From positions 10,213 to 32,731 of the forward strand of contig JADFTO010000002.1 of assembly GCA_022560215.1 (NCBI GenBank): a stretch of 22,519 bases of DNA. Reading direction: 5' to 3'. Both the position numbers and the translations under genes were made by a program. The notes beneath the pieces are model-generated. The model had not been told where the DNA came from. It ran no database searches and saw only the letters and a list, made by a program, of their open reading frames with translations. The stretch is from Pseudomonadota bacterium (GTDB lineage Bacteria; Pseudomonadota; Alphaproteobacteria; Rhodospirillales; 2-02-FULL-58-16). Below are positions 12,622 through 21,159 of this stretch, in pieces; position 1 is the first letter of the stretch; each line of letters begins with the position of its first letter.

Positions 12622-14574
12622 ATGCGCCTTCCGACCATAGCCCTGATCATTGCCTGGACGGTCCTCGGCCCGGGCTTCCAGGCGGCGGCCCTGACGCCCG
12701 AGGACACCCTTCTCGCCAAGGCCGCCTTCGAGGCCATCGACCGGGAGCGCTGGAACAAGGCCAGGCGGCTTGGGGTGCGCATCGGCGACGAGACAACGGC
12801 CCGCATCATCCGCTGGATGGACCTCACCCGCCAGGGAAGCAGGGCGTCTTTCAGGGAAATCGCCCGATTCTTGGACGAAAACCCGGACTGGCCCGATCCG
12901 GCCCTGTTGCGGCGCCGCGCCGAAGAGGCGATGACCGGGAAACTCCCGCCCCATGAGGTCCTGGCCTGGTTCCAGGCGCGCCCCCCGCTGAGCGCCGACG
13001 GACAAGTCCGCTTCGGCGCCGCCCTTCTCGCCGGTGCCGACGAGGAAAAGGGCCGGGCCGTCCTCAGGCAGGCCTGGATCGACGGCAATTTCACCAAGGC
13101 CAGGGAAAAGCAGTTCTACAAGCGCTACCGCAAGCTGCTCACCTATGACGACCACGTGAAGCGCCTGGACAGGCTGTTGTGGGAGGGACGCTACTGGTCG
13201 TCCCGGCGCATGCTGTGGAAGGTCAAGGGCGGCCACCGGGCGCTGGGGGAGGCCCGCTTGCTGCTCCGCCACATGCTGGGCAACGTGGACCGGGCCATCG
13301 CCAAGGTGCCCGAAAAGATGAAGGACGATTCCGGGCTGGTCTACGAACGGATCCGCTGGCGCCGGCGCAAGGGCCTCGATAAGTCGGCCCTCGACCTCCT
13401 CGAAAAGGCGCCCGAGACCCATCCATACCCTGAGAAATGGTGGACCGAGCGGGTCATCCTGGCGCGCCGCTCCCTGAACAAGGGCAACATCACCACCGCC
13501 TATCGCCTGACCCGGGAGCACGGCCTCGAGAACGGCGCCGAATTTTCCCAAGCCGAGTGGCTGGCCGGTTGGATCGCGCTTAGTTTCCTCGGCGACGAGG
13601 AGGTGGCGATCGGCCATTTCACGACCATGTTCCAGGCGGTGAAATATCCCCTCAGCCGCTCCCGGGGCGCCTATTGGATCGCCCGCGCGGCGGCGGCCTC
13701 GGGGAAGGCTGAGTTGTCGGAGCTCTGGTACCGCGTCGCCGCCGGTCATCCCATGGCCTTCTACGGGCAGCTGGCGGCGGCCAACCTGGAACCCGAAAGC
13801 GTCCTCAAGCTGCCTCCGCCGCCCGCCATCGATGCCGCCCTGGAAATGGCCTTCAACGCCCATGAGCTGACGCGGGCCGTGCGAATCCTGGGAGAACTGG
13901 GCGAAAACGACCGCCTGGATCCCTTCATCAGGCACTTGGCCGGTCTCCGGGACGAGCCCGGCTGGCGGTCCCTTGCGGCGTCCCTGGCGCAGGATCACGG
14001 CCGACCCGACTTAGGAATCTGGGTGGCCAAGAGGTCGAGCAAGGACGGCCATGAGCTGGTGGGGGCGGCCTATCCGGCCTTGAAACCGGCCCCCGATGCG
14101 TTCGCCGTCGAGATTCCCCTGACCCTCGCCGTGATCCGCCAGGAAAGCGCCTTCGATCCCGGCGCCATAAGCCCGGCGGGGGCCCGCGGCCTCATGCAGC
14201 TGCTTCCCCGGACCGCCCGCAAGGTGGCGAAAAAGCACGGCATCCCCTATTCCCGGCGGCGGTTGACCCAGGACCCCGACTACAACATGAAGCTGGGCCG
14301 GGCCCATCTCGGGGACCTGCTCGGCAAATTCGAGGGCTCCTACGTGCTGACGCTGGCCGCCTACAACGCGGGGCCTTCGAGGGCCCGCAGATGGATCAGG
14401 GCCTACGGCGATCCCCGGGATTCCTCCATGGACGTCATCGACTGGATCGAGATGATCCCCTTCTACGAGACCCGGAACTACATCCAAAGGATACTGGAAA
14501 GCCTCCAGGTCTACCGCCAGCGTCTTGCCCAGACCGAAGTGGCCATGGCCCTGGAAAGCGACCTCAGGCGCTGA
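12622..14574 (+). CDS. slt: Soluble lytic murein transglycosylase (Slt70-like)
   Basis: This periplasmic enzyme cleaves the MurNAc-GlcNAc bond to leave 1,6-anhydro ends. The 650-aa protein has a signal peptide (MRLPTIALIIAWTVLGPGF, cut near QAAA-LT). A long alpha-helical superhelical domain runs to about 470, followed by a GH23 catalytic domain with the glutamate E508 in VIRQESAFDP. ISPAGARGLMQLLPRTA and LTLAAYNAGPSRARRW follow, and NYIQRILESLQVYR is near the end. The ATG at 12622 is preferred over a TTG 6 nt upstream. It starts a plus-strand run of envelope-associated genes; DUF898 follows after 14 nt. Confidence 0.93.
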   Translation: MRLPTIALIIAWTVLGPGFQAAALTPEDTLLAKAAFEAIDRERWNKARRLGVRIGDETTARIIRWMDLTRQGSRASFREIARFLDENPDWPDPALLRRRAEEAMTGKLPPHEVLAWFQARPPLSADGQVRFGAALLAGADEEKGRAVLRQAWIDGNFTKAREKQFYKRYRKLLTYDDHVKRLDRLLWEGRYWSSRRMLWKVKGGHRALGEARLLLRHMLGNVDRAIAKVPEKMKDDSGLVYERIRWRRRKGLDKSALDLLEKAPETHPYPEKWWTERVILARRSLNKGNITTAYRLTREHGLENGAEFSQAEWLAGWIALSFLGDEEVAIGHFTTMFQAVKYPLSRSRGAYWIARAAAASGKAELSELWYRVAAGHPMAFYGQLAAANLEPESVLKLPPPPAIDAALEMAFNAHELTRAVRILGELGENDRLDPFIRHLAGLRDEPGWRSLAASLAQDHGRPDLGIWVAKRSSKDGHELVGAAYPALKPAPDAFAVEIPLTLAVIRQESAFDPGAISPAGARGLMQLLPRTARKVAKKHGIPYSRRRLTQDPDYNMKLGRAHLGDLLGKFEGSYVLTLAAYNAGPSRARRWIRAYGDPRDSSMDVIDWIEMIPFYETRNYIQRILESLQVYRQRLAQTEVAMALESDLRR

Positions 14575-14588
14575 ATCCGGGATCAACC

Positions 14589-15725
14589 ATGACGACAACG
14601 CCCGAAGGCCCCGCCCCGCCGCTCCCCGGAGACGGCGTCGAGATCGATTTCACGGGCCGCCGCGCCCCCTTGATGTGGCTGCTGCTGAAAAATTCCTTGC
14701 TCACGGTGCTGACCATCGGCGTTTACCGGTTTTGGGCCAAGACCCGGATCAGGCGCTATTTCTGGAACCATGTGCGCATCCAGGGCGATGCCCTGGAATA
14801 CACGGGCCTGCCGTCCGAGCTTTTCATCGGGTTCTTGATCGCCATTGCGGTCCTGGTCCCCGTCGGCTCCGTCTACGGCACCTTCGACGCCCTCCTGGGA
14901 CCCGCGGATGCGGGGCCGCGCACGGTCCTGGTGTTCACCAACCTGATCGTCCTGCTGACCCTGTTCCAGGTCGCCTTCTACCGCATGTGGCGCTACCGGC
15001 TGACGCGCACCGCCTGGCGGGGCATCCGCTTCGGGCTGGACGGCTCCACCTGGCATTACCTGTGGCTGTCCGCGGGCTGGCTGGTCCTGGTGGCCCTCAC
15101 CCTCGGCCTCGCCTATCCGTGGATGCAGGTGGCCCTTTGGCGCTACCGCGTCCGGCATACCCGCTTCGGCGCCACCTATTTCGGATTCGCGGGCGACGCC
15201 ATGGCGCTCCTGCTTCCCTGGCTGGTGGTCTACGCCATTCCCGCCGCCCTGCTGGCGCTGGCCGCGGTCTCGGGCCCGGAACCCGCCGTCGCCGCCGCCA
15301 TTGCCACGCCGTTTGCCTACCTGTGGTACCGGATAAGGCAGGGACGCTACCTGATCGGCCACACCCGGCTGGGCCGGGGGCGGTTCGAATCAAAGCTGGC
15401 GGTGGCGCCGCTGTTGTTGGCGTTCCTGGCCGTCGGTGCCTGCCTGGGCGCCCTTTTCGCGGCCATGGCGATGCCCATCGTCGCCGCCGCGGCCGGGGAG
15501 AGCCGGGACGAAGCCGCTTTCCTTGTCATCTTCTTCATCATCGGCTTCATCGTCCTGTTGCCCGTGATCACCGGCGCCATCCTGCGCTTCGAGCTGCTCA
15601 GGCAGCTTTGCCTGACCACGGTGCTCGACGATCCGGACGCCCTGGAGCACGCCATTCAATCGGCGAAGGACGCCCCCCGCTACGGGGAGGGCCTGGCCGA
15701 CGCCTTCGACGTCGGCGCCATCTGA
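14589..15725 (+). CDS. DUF898 (YjgN family) multi-pass membrane protein
   Basis: The 378-aa protein matches the YjgN/DUF898 family. It opens with VEIDFTGRRAPLMWLLLKN, then LTIGVYRFWAKTRIRRYFWNHVRIQGDALEYTG, and repeats related elements later (YPWMQVALWRYRVRHTRFGATYF and YRIRQGRYLIGHTRLG). About six to eight hydrophobic segments are visible, and the C-terminus (LEHAIQSAKDAPRYGEGLADAFDVGAI) is typical. No enzymatic role is known. The gene is commonly next to an M48 peptidase gene, as here at 6 nt, which suggests they act together in the inner membrane. Confidence 0.9.
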   Translation: MTTTPEGPAPPLPGDGVEIDFTGRRAPLMWLLLKNSLLTVLTIGVYRFWAKTRIRRYFWNHVRIQGDALEYTGLPSELFIGFLIAIAVLVPVGSVYGTFDALLGPADAGPRTVLVFTNLIVLLTLFQVAFYRMWRYRLTRTAWRGIRFGLDGSTWHYLWLSAGWLVLVALTLGLAYPWMQVALWRYRVRHTRFGATYFGFAGDAMALLLPWLVVYAIPAALLALAAVSGPEPAVAAAIATPFAYLWYRIRQGRYLIGHTRLGRGRFESKLAVAPLLLAFLAVGACLGALFAAMAMPIVAAAAGESRDEAAFLVIFFIIGFIVLLPVITGAILRFELLRQLCLTTVLDDPDALEHAIQSAKDAPRYGEGLADAFDVGAI

Positions 15726-15731
15726 GCGAGC

Positions 15732-16796
15732 ATGTTAGCCCGCTACAACGACGGCGAGACCACGGACGTCCACCGGGTCGACCTCGCCATCGACGGCGGC
15801 GACCTGGTCATTTCCGGCGCCGGCGCCGGTATCCGCTGGCCATTGGCTGAAATTCACCTGCTCGACAGGGAGACCGGGTTGCTTCGGCTCCGCTGCGGGT
15901 TCGAGCGGGATGACCGCCTGACCCTGGCGGCGGGGGACGACGGCGCCTGGCTGATCCCGCAGTGCCCCAATTTCAGGCGCACCACGCCCGGCTGGCGGCG
16001 GCACGGGAAACCGATGCTCCTCTGGGGCGGGGCGGCGGCCATCTCGGTCCTGTTGCTGGTGGCGGTCATCATTCCGCTGTTCTCCCAGCAGGTGGCCAAC
16101 GCCCTGCCCGAGGCTTTCGAGCGCCGGCTCGGCGACGCGGTCCGGGGCCAGGTCCTCAGCCTTCTGGCGCGAATCGAAAACAAGGACGCCGGCACCGACA
16201 TGGTGTGCGGCGGCGGCGCGGCCGCCCTCGGCCAAGCGGCGGAGCGCCTGGCCGGCCACCTGGAGCGCCCGCCACGGGTGCGGGTGAGCGCCGTGAATTC
16301 GAAAATCAAGAACGCCTTGGCCCTTCCCGGCGGCCACATCCTGATCTTCCGGGGCCTGCTCGAGTTCGCCGAGAATGGCGACGAGATCGCCGGCGTCCTC
16401 GCCCACGAGATCGCCCACGTGGCCAGGCGCCATCCCCTGGCTGTCGCCATCGAACGGGCGAACACGTTTCTGCTGTTCGGCCTTTTGATCGGCGACGTGG
16501 CCGGCGGCACGGTGATCGCGGGTCTTGGCCAGGTGCTGTTGGGGGCGGCCTATTCGCGGGCCGCCGAGCGGGAAGCCGACGCCACCGCCATCGAGATTTT
16601 GAACAAGGCCGGGATCAGGGGCGGGCCTCTGGCCGATCTTCTGCTGCGCGCCGAAGAGGGTCCTGAGGTCCCGGCGCTGATTTCCAGCCATCCGGGGGCG
16701 AAGGACAGGGCGGCCGCCATCCGGCGCCTGGCCCGGGGCCGGGAAAGCGCCTTCTCAGGAGAGGACTGGCAGGCCGTCCGCCGCGCCTGCGGGTAA
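15732..16796 (+). CDS. M48 family zinc metalloprotease, membrane anchored
   Basis: The 354-aa protein has a small N-terminal beta-rich domain (about 1-85), one membrane segment (about 95-117) and an M48 peptidase domain. Zinc ligands are H225 and H229 in HEIAHV, with E226 as catalytic base, and E281 in EREAD. SSHPGAKDRAAAIRRL near the C-terminus matches the family. The peptidase domain probably faces the periplasm, as in relatives involved in envelope protein quality control. The N-terminal domain is one often found in M48 proteins paired with YjgN/DUF898. Substrates are unknown. A TAA stop precedes the hydrolase gene. Confidence 0.9.
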   Translation: MLARYNDGETTDVHRVDLAIDGGDLVISGAGAGIRWPLAEIHLLDRETGLLRLRCGFERDDRLTLAAGDDGAWLIPQCPNFRRTTPGWRRHGKPMLLWGGAAAISVLLLVAVIIPLFSQQVANALPEAFERRLGDAVRGQVLSLLARIENKDAGTDMVCGGGAAALGQAAERLAGHLERPPRVRVSAVNSKIKNALALPGGHILIFRGLLEFAENGDEIAGVLAHEIAHVARRHPLAVAIERANTFLLFGLLIGDVAGGTVIAGLGQVLLGAAYSRAAEREADATAIEILNKAGIRGGPLADLLLRAEEGPEVPALISSHPGAKDRAAAIRRLARGRESAFSGEDWQAVRRACG

Positions 16797-16848
16797 CTTG
16801 ACCGTGACGTTGCGGGGTCTCATAAGTTCCGCCATGAGGGACCAAGGG

Positions 16849-17703
16849 ATGAGCGAGGGCTACCGGGAGCGCGCCTATGTCTCTGACGACGGCCTGAGGC
16901 TTTATTACCGGGACTACGGCGACCCCCTGTCACCGGCGACGGCGGTCCTCTGCCTGCCTGGACTGACCCGCAATGCCAAGGATTTCCACGGCCTTGCCCT
17001 GTGGATGAGCCGGGAGCGCCGCGTGCTCTGCCCCGATTACCGGGGCCGGGGCCGGTCCGATTATGATCCCCGATGGCGGCGCTACCGGCCCGCCACCTAC
17101 ATCAATGACCTGCGCCACCTGCTGGCCGTGGCCAACCTGCACCGGGTGGTGGTGATCGGGACGTCGCTCGGCGGCATCCTGGCCGCCTCCATGGCGGTGG
17201 CCATGCCATGCGCGCTGGCGGGCGCGGTGCTCAACGATATCGGTCCCGTGGTGGAGCGGGCCGGCATCTCCCGCATCATCGACTACATCCGGGACGTGAG
17301 GCCCCAGCCCGATTGGGACGCGGCGGCCCGCTATCTTCGCGACACCCTTCCCTTCCTCCCGGCCGACGACGCCGAAGGCTGGCTGGAACTCGCCCACGGC
17401 ACCTACAGGGAATGCGGCGACGGCCTGCTGCGCTTCGACTGGGACCCGGCGCTGGTCAAACCCCTCTTGGGGACTAGGGGGGACGTGGGCGAGCTCTGGC
17501 CCCTTTTCGGGGCGCTGGGCGATCGCCCCTTGCTGGCGGTGCGCGGAGAGCTCTCCGACGTGCTCAGCGCCCGCACCTTCGAGCAGATGGCGGAAAGAAT
17601 GCCGGGCCTCGTCCGCATCACCGTGCCCGGGGTGGGTCATGTGCCCGGCCTCAAGGACTCAGCCACCAGGGAGGCCATCGGTGCCCTCCTCGCCCGCGCC
17701 TGA
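16849..17703 (+). CDS. Alpha/beta hydrolase
   Basis: The 284-aa protein has the alpha/beta-hydrolase fold. The oxyanion region is LCLPGLTRNAKDF, the nucleophile elbow is VIGTSLGGI with S106, an acid probably lies in the LLAVRGELSDVLS segment, and the catalytic histidine is in VPGVGHVPGL. CPDYRGRGRSDYDP is typical of the group. I place the start at ATG 16849 because GAGGGA lies 7 nt upstream; a TTG at 16798 and an ATG at 16834 are also in frame. The substrate cannot be read from sequence. The gene overlaps the following dehydratase gene by 23 nt. Confidence 0.87.
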   Translation: MSEGYRERAYVSDDGLRLYYRDYGDPLSPATAVLCLPGLTRNAKDFHGLALWMSRERRVLCPDYRGRGRSDYDPRWRRYRPATYINDLRHLLAVANLHRVVVIGTSLGGILAASMAVAMPCALAGAVLNDIGPVVERAGISRIIDYIRDVRPQPDWDAAARYLRDTLPFLPADDAEGWLELAHGTYRECGDGLLRFDWDPALVKPLLGTRGDVGELWPLFGALGDRPLLAVRGELSDVLSARTFEQMAERMPGLVRITVPGVGHVPGLKDSATREAIGALLARA

Positions 17704-18670
17704 ACTCCCGGTCCTCGATGACGTGGAGGACGCCGCCCGGCGCCTCGAGGGGCATGCCGTGGTGACGCCGCTTCTGGAATCGCCCTTGCTCAACGAGCGG
17801 CTGGGGTGCCGCCTTCTGGTCAAGGCGGAGATGCTGCAAAAGACGGGCTCGTTCAAGTTCCGCGGCGCCTACAACCGCGTCTCGAGGACAGGCGGCCGGG
17901 GGGTCGTCGCCTACTCGTCTGGAAATCACGGCCAGGGGGTGGCGGCGGCGGCCAAAATTCTGGGACTCCCTTCCCTGATCGTCATGCCCGGGGACGCGCC
18001 CGCCGTCAAGATCGCCAACACCCGCGCCCACGGCGCCGAGATCGTGTTCTACGACCGTGACAGCGAAAACCGGGAGGAAATCGCCGCAAGAATCGCGGAC
18101 GAGAGGGGCGCCGACCTCATCCGTCCCTACGACGACGCCCGCATCATCGCCGGCCAGGGGACCGTCGGCCTGGAGCTGGCGGCCCAGGCCAGGGCCGCCG
18201 AGGCGTCCCTGGACGCCTTGCTGGTCCCCTGCGGGGGCGGCGGGCTGATTTCCGGCTGCGCGCTGGCGCTGGCGGGCCTGTCGCCCGACACGGAAGTCCA
18301 CGCCGTCGAGCCCGAAGGTTTCGACGACACCGCGCGCTCCCTCGAGGCGGGCCGGCGGCTCGCCAACGAGGCCGGCGCCCGGTCCTTTTGCGACGCCCTA
18401 ATGGTGCCGACGCCAGGCGAGATGACGTTCGCCATCAACGCGCGCCTCCTCAGCAACGGACTGGTTGTCGGCGACCGGGACGTGGCCCGGGCCATGGCGG
18501 TGTTGTTCGCCTGTTTCAAGGTGGTGGCGGAGCCCGGCGGCGCGGTGGCCCTGGCGGCCTGTCTCTCCGGGGCCTTCGATTGCCGGGGGAAGACGGTGGC
18601 CGTGGTCTCATCGGGCGGCAACGTGGATGCCGGGACCTTCCGCGACGCCTTGGAAGGCGCCGGCCCGTAA
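17681..18670 (+). CDS. PLP-dependent threonine/serine dehydratase (or serine racemase-like)
   Basis: The 329-aa fold-type II PLP enzyme has the cofactor lysine K59 in KTGSFKFRGAYNR, SSGNHGQG (79-86) and the phosphate-binding glycine loop CGGGGLISG (184-192). VSSGGNVD is near the C-terminus. It lacks the C-terminal ACT regulatory domain of biosynthetic IlvA, so it is of the catabolic TdcB or serine-racemase type; these cannot be separated from sequence alone. The start is GTG at 17681, 6 nt after a strong AGGGAGG lying inside the hydrolase gene, which gives a 23-nt overlap. It converges on the bactofilin gene with 7 nt between stops. Confidence 0.88.
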   Translation: MPSSPAPELPVLDDVEDAARRLEGHAVVTPLLESPLLNERLGCRLLVKAEMLQKTGSFKFRGAYNRVSRTGGRGVVAYSSGNHGQGVAAAAKILGLPSLIVMPGDAPAVKIANTRAHGAEIVFYDRDSENREEIAARIADERGADLIRPYDDARIIAGQGTVGLELAAQARAAEASLDALLVPCGGGGLISGCALALAGLSPDTEVHAVEPEGFDDTARSLEAGRRLANEAGARSFCDALMVPTPGEMTFAINARLLSNGLVVGDRDVARAMAVLFACFKVVAEPGGAVALAACLSGAFDCRGKTVAVVSSGGNVDAGTFRDALEGAGP

Positions 18671-18677
18671 AGGAGAC

Positions 18678-19139
18678 TCAGCGCTTGACGGGCGTGTCCT
18701 GAAGGACCGGCCTGGGTTTGACGTCCGGGGCGATGCCGGTGGCGGCGGCGTCCACGGGGCTTTTCTTTTCCGTCATGCGCTTGCAGTGCCCTTCCAGGAA
18801 GGCGCCCGTCTCGATGGCCAGGTTCTCGTGGATGATGTCGCCGACCACGTGGGCGCTCCTGAACAGGTTCACCGTGCGGGCCTTGATCTGGCCGTTCAGG
18901 GTGCCGTGGACGTTGACGGAGTCGGCGACAACTTCGCCCTTGATGATGGCCGTTTCGCCGATCAGCAGGGTCTTCGTCCGGATGTCGCCGTCGACGGCAC
19001 CGTCGATCTGGATCTCGCCTTCGCTGCTCAGGTCGCCGACGATGCGCATGTCGGTGCTGATGATGGAGGGGGGGGAGGCCTTTTCGGCCGCCTGGGTCCC
19101 CGCCTTCCTGGCGGAATCCTTGCTAGTTTTGGAAAACAT
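18678..19139 (-). CDS. Bactofilin (polymer-forming cytoskeletal protein)
   Basis: Bactofilins form nucleotide-free filaments that position cell-wall enzymes or help set cell shape. The 153-aa protein has the central beta-helix (about 28-125), seen as repeated short strands such as IVGDLSSEGEIQIDGAVDGDI, GEVVADSVNVHGTLNGQIKA and AHVVGDIIHENLAIETGAFLEG. It is flanked by short charged or Pro-rich tails. Its start lies inside the end of the M23 gene (17-nt overlap), so the two are expressed together. This pairing with an M23 peptidase is known in several proteobacteria and suggests local peptidoglycan remodelling. Confidence 0.92.
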   Translation of the reverse strand: MFSKTSKDSARKAGTQAAEKASPPSIISTDMRIVGDLSSEGEIQIDGAVDGDIRTKTLLIGETAIIKGEVVADSVNVHGTLNGQIKARTVNLFRSAHVVGDIIHENLAIETGAFLEGHCKRMTEKKSPVDAAATGIAPDVKPRPVLQDTPVKR

Positions 19140-20430
19140 AACGACCTGCCTTGATGAATTTCATGGGGTTTTTGTACCTGTTCTTGAACAGGACCTCGTA
19201 GTGAAGATGGGCGCCGGTGCTGCGGCCGGTGCTTCCCAGCAGGCCGATTTTCTGGCGGAAACTGATCTTCTCGCCCTTCCTGACGAGAATCTTGTTGAGG
19301 TGCCCGTAGCGGGTCTTGAGCCCGGCCCCGTGGCTGACCTCGACCAGCTTCCCGTACTTGCCCTTCCAGCCGGAATAGGTGACCACGCCTGGCGCCGTGG
19401 CGTAGACGGAGGACTTGAACACGTTGCCCAGGTCGACCCCGTAATGGGCGGCCCACCTCTTGTTGATGGGATCGCGACGCTTGCCGAAACCACTGGTGAT
19501 GTAAAAGGAATTCAAGGGCGCCGTCAGGGGCAGCTTGGCCATGATTCCCTGCAGTCCCGCCGATTGCCGGAGGTAGGAATCCAGGTTTCTGAGGTTGGCC
19601 TTCAGGCGGTTCGCCGGGAGGTCGTCGGGTTTGACCTCGATGAAGGGGCCGCCCCGTCCCCTGGGCAGGCCGTTGTCGGCGGAGAGCAGCCTTTTCACCT
19701 TCAATCCGGTGAGCTTGATCACCTTCTCCATGGTGCCGATGTAGTCCGTCGTCCTGTCGGTCAACTGCTTCACGGACTCTTCCTCGGCCTTCTGCAAATC
19801 GACGAGCCTGACTTCCAGGTTCCTGATATGGCGGCGCATGCGGGTGCTCTCGAACAGCGCCTTGTTGCGTTCCGCGAGGGCGGTCTGCAGGTCGAGCTCG
19901 GTGGAGTCCAGGCTGTCCTTGAGGGTGTAGTTCCTGCTCGAGAGCGAACTCATCTTGTAGTCGATCTCGGCGAGTTGTTTCTTCAACTCCTTCCGGGCGC
20001 CGATGACGAGGTTTTTTTCCTGCTCCGTGGAATTCAATTGGTTGGCCACCGATTTCAGGTTCTGCTGCAGGGCCGCGTTCTTCTCCACCAGGCCCAGCAT
20101 CATGGCGTGGTTTTCCTCGAGATCCCGGGTGATGGAGGAGAACTTGTTCTGGTATCCGGCAACCTCGCCCAGCAGGCTCCGGTAGGCCAGGTGCGCGCTG
20201 GCGATCTGCGCGTCCTTGGCGGCGAGCACCTTGTCGTGCAGCATGTAGGAGACGGACGCGAAGGTCATCCAGGCGCCGGTCAGCAAAAACAGCGCCAGGA
20301 TGGTCAACTGCAGGCCATGGGAGAGACGGAAGAAGGAAACCCGGCCAGCGGTGCGGAGGTGAATCTGGCGGTCGGGGAAGAGGCGGCGCGCCAATTTCGT
20401 CTTGCGTATGCCAGGATGTCGTTTGGTCAT
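19123..20430 (-). CDS. M23 family peptidase, membrane-anchored with coiled coil
   Basis: The 435-aa protein has a basic N-terminus, one membrane segment (about 40-60), a long coiled coil (about 75-225) and a C-terminal lysostaphin-type M23 domain (about 305-425). Zinc ligands are visible as H329 and D333 in AAHYGVDLG and H410 in GAHLHYE, with H377 in YGHLN also conserved. Unlike degenerate EnvC or NlpD relatives, the site looks complete, so endopeptidase activity is plausible. I chose ATG 20430 with GGGGGG just upstream; a GTG four codons earlier is possible. The bactofilin gene overlaps its 3' end, supporting a scaffold-enzyme pair. Confidence 0.92.
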   Translation of the reverse strand: MTKRHPGIRKTKLARRLFPDRQIHLRTAGRVSFFRLSHGLQLTILALFLLTGAWMTFASVSYMLHDKVLAAKDAQIASAHLAYRSLLGEVAGYQNKFSSITRDLEENHAMMLGLVEKNAALQQNLKSVANQLNSTEQEKNLVIGARKELKKQLAEIDYKMSSLSSRNYTLKDSLDSTELDLQTALAERNKALFESTRMRRHIRNLEVRLVDLQKAEEESVKQLTDRTTDYIGTMEKVIKLTGLKVKRLLSADNGLPRGRGGPFIEVKPDDLPANRLKANLRNLDSYLRQSAGLQGIMAKLPLTAPLNSFYITSGFGKRRDPINKRWAAHYGVDLGNVFKSSVYATAPGVVTYSGWKGKYGKLVEVSHGAGLKTRYGHLNKILVRKGEKISFRQKIGLLGSTGRSTGAHLHYEVLFKNRYKNPMKFIKAGRYVFQN

Positions 20431-20442
20431 CGTGCCCCCCAC

Positions 20443-20685
20443 GCCGCGAATGTTTTATCGAGCCCCTAAAAGGGCGAAACCACCGGTTTCATGTCGGTCG
20501 CGGCCGGGCCCGGCGCGGATGTTTCCTGATCGCATCCCTCGACTGCCCTCGGCGTCCACGGGAAACGTAAAGATTAGCGCCGGGCCATGCAAGACTCTAT
20601 TCTGCACCGGCCGCGGGCGGCCGGATGTCCCCTAACACTTCGAGAAAGCGTAAAAATTCACCCGGCACAGGACAAGGGAGCGGTT
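20443..20685. promoter_or_regulatory. Divergent intergenic region between the M23 and pgpA genes
   Basis: No gene is seen. It holds a perfect dyad GAAACC-ACC-GGTTTC (20476-20490) and a 12-bp palindrome GCCGGGCCCGGC (20503-20514). The pgpA-proximal part is AT-richer (around 20561-20605 and 20640-20660), and candidate -10 elements such as CTATTC and TAAAAA are present without good -35 partners. Both flanking genes are presumably driven from here, since they diverge. Specific promoters could not be assigned with confidence. Confidence 0.35.
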
Positions 20686-21159
20686 TTGAAGAAGGGTTTG
20701 GATTTGAAGGACCCGGGCGTGCTTCTGGCCACCTGGTTCGGCGCCGGCCTGCTGCCCCGGGCGCCCGGCACCTGGGGGTCCCTGGCCGCCCTGCCCGTCG
20801 CCTGGGTGATCCATGGGGCCTTCGGCTGGCAAGGGCTGGCGTTGGCGGCCGCCGTCACGTTCGCCGTCGGCATCTGGGCGGCCAACCGGTTCATGGCCAA
20901 GGCCGGCTTAGGTTCCGATCCGGCGCCCGTGGTCATCGACGAGGTGGCGGGACAGTGGCTGACGCTGCTTGCCGTCGAGCCCGACATGGTCCTTTACGGC
21001 GCCGGGTTCGTGCTCTTCCGCGCCGCCGATATCGTCAAGCCCTGGCCCGTCTCGTGGGCGGACAGGCATGTCGCCGGTGGGCTCGGCGTCATGCTCGACG
21101 ACGTGTTCGCGGGCGTCTACGCGGCGGCGGCCCTCTATGCCCTCCAGATAGTGCTCTGA
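20686..21159 (+). CDS. pgpA: Phosphatidylglycerophosphatase A
   Basis: PgpA dephosphorylates phosphatidylglycerol phosphate to make phosphatidylglycerol in the inner membrane. The 157-aa protein has WFGAGLLPRAPGTWGSLAALP (about 17-37), the acidic motif VVIDEVAGQ with D85 and E86, and hydrophobic segments throughout. The C-terminal DDVFAGVYA motif is also diagnostic. The start is TTG at 20686 with AAGGGAG 5 nt upstream; a longer frame from 20587 has no conserved content. It overlaps pncC by one base (TGATG). Confidence 0.93.
   Translation: MKKGLDLKDPGVLLATWFGAGLLPRAPGTWGSLAALPVAWVIHGAFGWQGLALAAAVTFAVGIWAANRFMAKAGLGSDPAPVVIDEVAGQWLTLLAVEPDMVLYGAGFVLFRAADIVKPWPVSWADRHVAGGLGVMLDDVFAGVYAAAALYALQIVL

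Noticed and set aside
12439..13998. 519-codon minus-strand frame opposite slt and the dapA promoter
   Set aside because: It is a shadow of slt, low-complexity (Gly, Pro, Arg, Gln) and without motifs.
18718..20469. 583-codon plus-strand frame opposite the bactofilin and M23 genes
   Set aside because: It is a shadow of two clearly identified genes, with no family features.
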